From Bacteroidota bacterium (GTDB lineage: Bacteria > Bacteroidota > Bacteroidia > Chitinophagales > Saprospiraceae): 40,223 nucleotides of DNA. A program made the translations under genes and the position numbers. Positions 38,412 through 40,223 of this stretch are shown in pieces; position 1 is the first letter of the stretch; every line of letters begins with the position of its first letter. The stretch covers positions 1 to 40,223 of the forward strand of contig JAKQLF010000298.1 of NCBI GenBank assembly GCA_029567325.1. Direction: 5' to 3'. The notes under the pieces are model-generated. The model did not search any database and was not told the origin of the DNA. It saw nothing but the letters and a program-made list of their open reading frames with translations.

Positions 38412-38606
38412 ATATTTGTAAATGCTCAAAGGCGTTGAAATATTGCGACAAAGGTATAAAAACACTGTAATTTTTCGTCTAGTTTGAATAATAAATGGCA
38501 GCCAGCAAGCCCAATTTCAGGGTACTCCATTTGTATTTATAAAGTCATATTTTTTTAATAAATTCTTACTATGTCGAAAAATAAGCAGATAATAGGCCTT
38601 ACTTTA

Positions 38607-38614
38607 TATATTTG
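38607..38614 (+). promoter_or_regulatory. TAnnTTTG promoter element for tatC
   Basis: TATATTTG matches the Bacteroidota -7 consensus exactly, 18 bp before the tatC ATG, implying a very short leader. A matching -33 TTG is not evident. Confidence 0.4.
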
Positions 38615-38632
38615 CACCACATTTCAAGGGAT

Positions 38633-39484
38633 ATGTCAATAATAAGTGTTTTAACCAAAAAAAAGTCATCGTCTAGCGGAGCTCCAGAAGAAAAAGAAAT
38701 GGGCTTCTTTGACCATCTCGAAGTTCTGAGATGGCACATCATTCGGTCCGTAGCCATGATCTTAGTGCTAGCCATTGTATTCTTCATGGCCAAAAGTTTC
38801 ACATTCGATACGGTTGTTTTCGGCCCAAAAAAAGCTGACTTTATAACTTATAAGTTCATCTGTGACATTTCTCCTGCAGTTTGTTTTTCTCCACCAGAAC
38901 TCAAACTCATCACTCGCGAAATGGGAGAACAATTCTTTATTCACATGAAGGTTGCTTTTTGGTTGGGTCTCATCGTTTCATTTCCTTATATATTTTGGGA
39001 GTTTTGGCGATTTATAAAACCAGGTCTTTACAAAGAAGAACAAAAAGCGGTAGGAGGGATTGTTTTCTACTGTAGTTTTTTATTTTTCTTAGGCATTGCT
39101 TTTGGTTATTATGTAATTGCACCATTCTCGATCACTTGGCTAGGAACCTACTCTGTGGGTACAGAAACGGAGAACTCTCCCACCCTAGCTTCCTACGTCA
39201 ATTATATGACGATGTTTACCATTCCTACAGGCATTATATTTGAACTACCCATAGTTGCATTTTTCCTTGGAAAGATTGGTATTCTTACCTCATCTTTTAT
39301 GTCTGTATATCGGAAACACGCCATCATTGTAATTTTCATTGTGGCAGCAGTTGTGACCCCTCCGGATGTAATGACACAAATACTCATAGGTACTCCTGTA
39401 TGGTTGCTTTATGAAATGTCCATTTTTATTGTAAAGGCACAAGAGCGAAAAAATAGAGCTGTCGTACCCGTAAGCGAAGACTAA
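38633..39484 (+). CDS. tatC: Twin-arginine translocase subunit TatC
   Basis: This core membrane subunit of the Tat pathway, which exports folded proteins bearing twin-arginine signals, has about 283 residues with six hydrophobic spans. Signatures are MGFFDHLEVLRWHIIRS at the cytoplasmic N-terminus, FPYIFWEFWRFIKPGLYKEE in the middle, and VAAVVTPPDVMTQILIGTPV near the end. The ATG at 38633 is chosen because AAGGG precedes it; the frame opens 21 bases earlier at a TTG. An insert with two Cys (FICDISPAVCF) lies in the first periplasmic loop. No tatA or tatB gene is in the window. The next gene starts 1 bp after the stop. Confidence 0.95.
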   Translation: MSIISVLTKKKSSSSGAPEEKEMGFFDHLEVLRWHIIRSVAMILVLAIVFFMAKSFTFDTVVFGPKKADFITYKFICDISPAVCFSPPELKLITREMGEQFFIHMKVAFWLGLIVSFPYIFWEFWRFIKPGLYKEEQKAVGGIVFYCSFLFFLGIAFGYYVIAPFSITWLGTYSVGTETENSPTLASYVNYMTMFTIPTGIIFELPIVAFFLGKIGILTSSFMSVYRKHAIIVIFIVAAVVTPPDVMTQILIGTPVWLLYEMSIFIVKAQERKNRAVVPVSED

Positions 39485-39485
39485 C

Positions 39486-39926
39486 ATGACAAGAATAACA
39501 TCAAACATGACTTTATTCTGGAAGTTATTTATACCCATAATGATTTCCACTATGATGGGTATATTTGGTTTGGCACTTTTATTTACTGATAATTACAACT
39601 TCGATTTGTTTTTTAGCCCATTGGCAAAACTGATCTACTGGTTGTATTATCTTTTGGTACTGACTTTTCTTTACTTTAAGCTCTTTACATTCAAAAGGAT
39701 AGAATTTGATGAAGATCACTTTTATGTGACCAATTATTTCAAAACCATCAGATTTCCACACATTGCAGTTGAGCAATTGCATTATGGTAGATTGGGTAAA
39801 ATTTCTGCAAGGATGAAATTGAAACAAGAGGGTTTTTTTGGTAAGTCTTTGCGTTTTGTTCCTTATCAGATCGGTCTCAATGAACTTCAAGCGTTGACAG
39901 GGTTGGCAATTACAAAAAGGTCATAA
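39486..39926 (+). CDS. Small two-span membrane protein coupled to tatC
   Basis: I do not recognise a family for this 146-residue protein. Two hydrophobic segments (about 10-34 and 47-67) are followed by a soluble ~75-residue beta-rich part (FKRIEFDEDHFYVTNYFKTI, then FPHIAVEQLHY), which resembles the short PH-like domains of bacterial membrane proteins. It starts 1 bp after the tatC stop, so the two are certainly co-transcribed. Whether it has a role in Tat export or is simply a passenger is unknown. Confidence 0.65.
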   Translation: MTRITSNMTLFWKLFIPIMISTMMGIFGLALLFTDNYNFDLFFSPLAKLIYWLYYLLVLTFLYFKLFTFKRIEFDEDHFYVTNYFKTIRFPHIAVEQLHYGRLGKISARMKLKQEGFFGKSLRFVPYQIGLNELQALTGLAITKRS

Positions 39927-39935
39927 TGATTTTTT

Positions 39936-40223
39936 TTATTTGACTTCATCGCCCTTGGAAAGCAATTTTCGCTTGCCGTTACTCAGAAAATGAGTTTGCA
40001 CACTTTTTCCACCTTTATAATCTGGGACTAAAACTTCAAAATGCAAATGCGGATTGGTTGTCCATCCGGTGTTACCACTATATCCCAAAACTTGGCCCAC
40101 TTGTACAAATTGGCCAATTTCAACGATGACCCCCTTGTGTTTTAAATGCGAATACAGTGCTTCAGTGCCATCGTCATGTAATACCTTTACAAAATTGGCC
40201 ATTTTCATACACTTGGGAGAAGC
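39936..40223 (-). CDS. M23-family metallopeptidase, C-terminal part (runs off the window)
   Basis: The frame is open to the right edge of the window, so only the C-terminal ~95 residues are visible. They contain the end of a LytM/M23 zinc peptidase domain: the YSHL segment after DGTEAL, the [20 protein letters not shown] stretch with the catalytic HLHFE motif, and a short tail. This family cuts peptidoglycan cross-links or is a degenerate divisome factor. The first zinc ligand lies outside the window, so catalytic competence cannot be judged. The ATG at 40208 is internal to the domain and is not the real start. Confidence 0.85.
   Translation of the reverse strand, partial: ASPKCMKMANFVKVLHDDGTEALYSHLKHKGVIVEIGQFVQVGQVLGYSGNTGWTTNPHLHFEVLVPDYKGGKSVQTHFLSNGKRKLLSKGDEVK

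Overview
The window reads as a chromosomal segment of a member of the Bacteroidota, most likely an aerobic Saprospiria/Cytophagia-like environmental bacterium. The evidence is a surface protein with a type IX secretion (gliding-motility-type) C-terminal domain, a TonB-dependent receptor with an N-terminal carboxypeptidase-regulatory-like domain, TAnnTTTG promoter elements, mostly absent Shine-Dalgarno sequences, frequent TTG/GTG starts and futalosine-pathway menaquinone synthesis (mqnA). The genus cannot be told from the sequence alone.

Region 1-3.7 kb is an AT-rich accessory island. Reading leftward it encodes a small helical protein, an XRE-type HTH regulator, a retron-type reverse transcriptase (overlapping or coupled starts) and, 169 bp further on, an HExxH metallopeptidase resembling ImmA/IrrE or Lit proteases. 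Upstream lie a 332-bp segment bounded by 22-bp inverted repeats (a candidate msr-msd or a MITE) and two AACANTGTT palindromes. Direct repeats at the left edge may be an IS remnant. This retron-like, possibly anti-phage cassette is the most interesting part of the window.

From 3.7 to 11.4 kb: pdhB (minus strand), a divergent intergenic region with a 7-bp-period repeat and a 16-bp palindrome, then a nitrate/nitrite-type uptake cluster: outer-membrane porin, NrtA-like lipoprotein, NrtB-like permease and two ATPases. A strong terminator sits inside the cluster after the binding protein.

From 11.4 to 21.3 kb are housekeeping and nutrient genes: a TrmH-family methyltransferase, pyrG, mqnA, a Na/Pi cotransporter with a PhoU-like tail, and an amino-acid group on the minus strand (alanine:cation symporter, alanine dehydrogenase, threonine aldolase).

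From 21.4 to 27.4 kb is a tripartite RND efflux operon (adaptor, pump, TolC-like channel) followed by a VOC protein. From 27.5 to 33.7 kb: murI - glycerophosphodiesterase - YheT-type hydrolase, a TonB-like protein coupled to a Cys/Met-metabolism PLP enzyme, a DUF3820 protein and a SAM methyltransferase. From 33.7 to 40.2 kb: a TonB-dependent receptor, a DUF6495-like protein, a LamG/T9SS surface protein, tatC with a coupled membrane protein, and the end of an M23 peptidase cut by the window edge. Several intergenic regions carry purine-rich tandem repeats whose periods are all multiples of 7 bp. I saw no rRNA, tRNA or CRISPR array.
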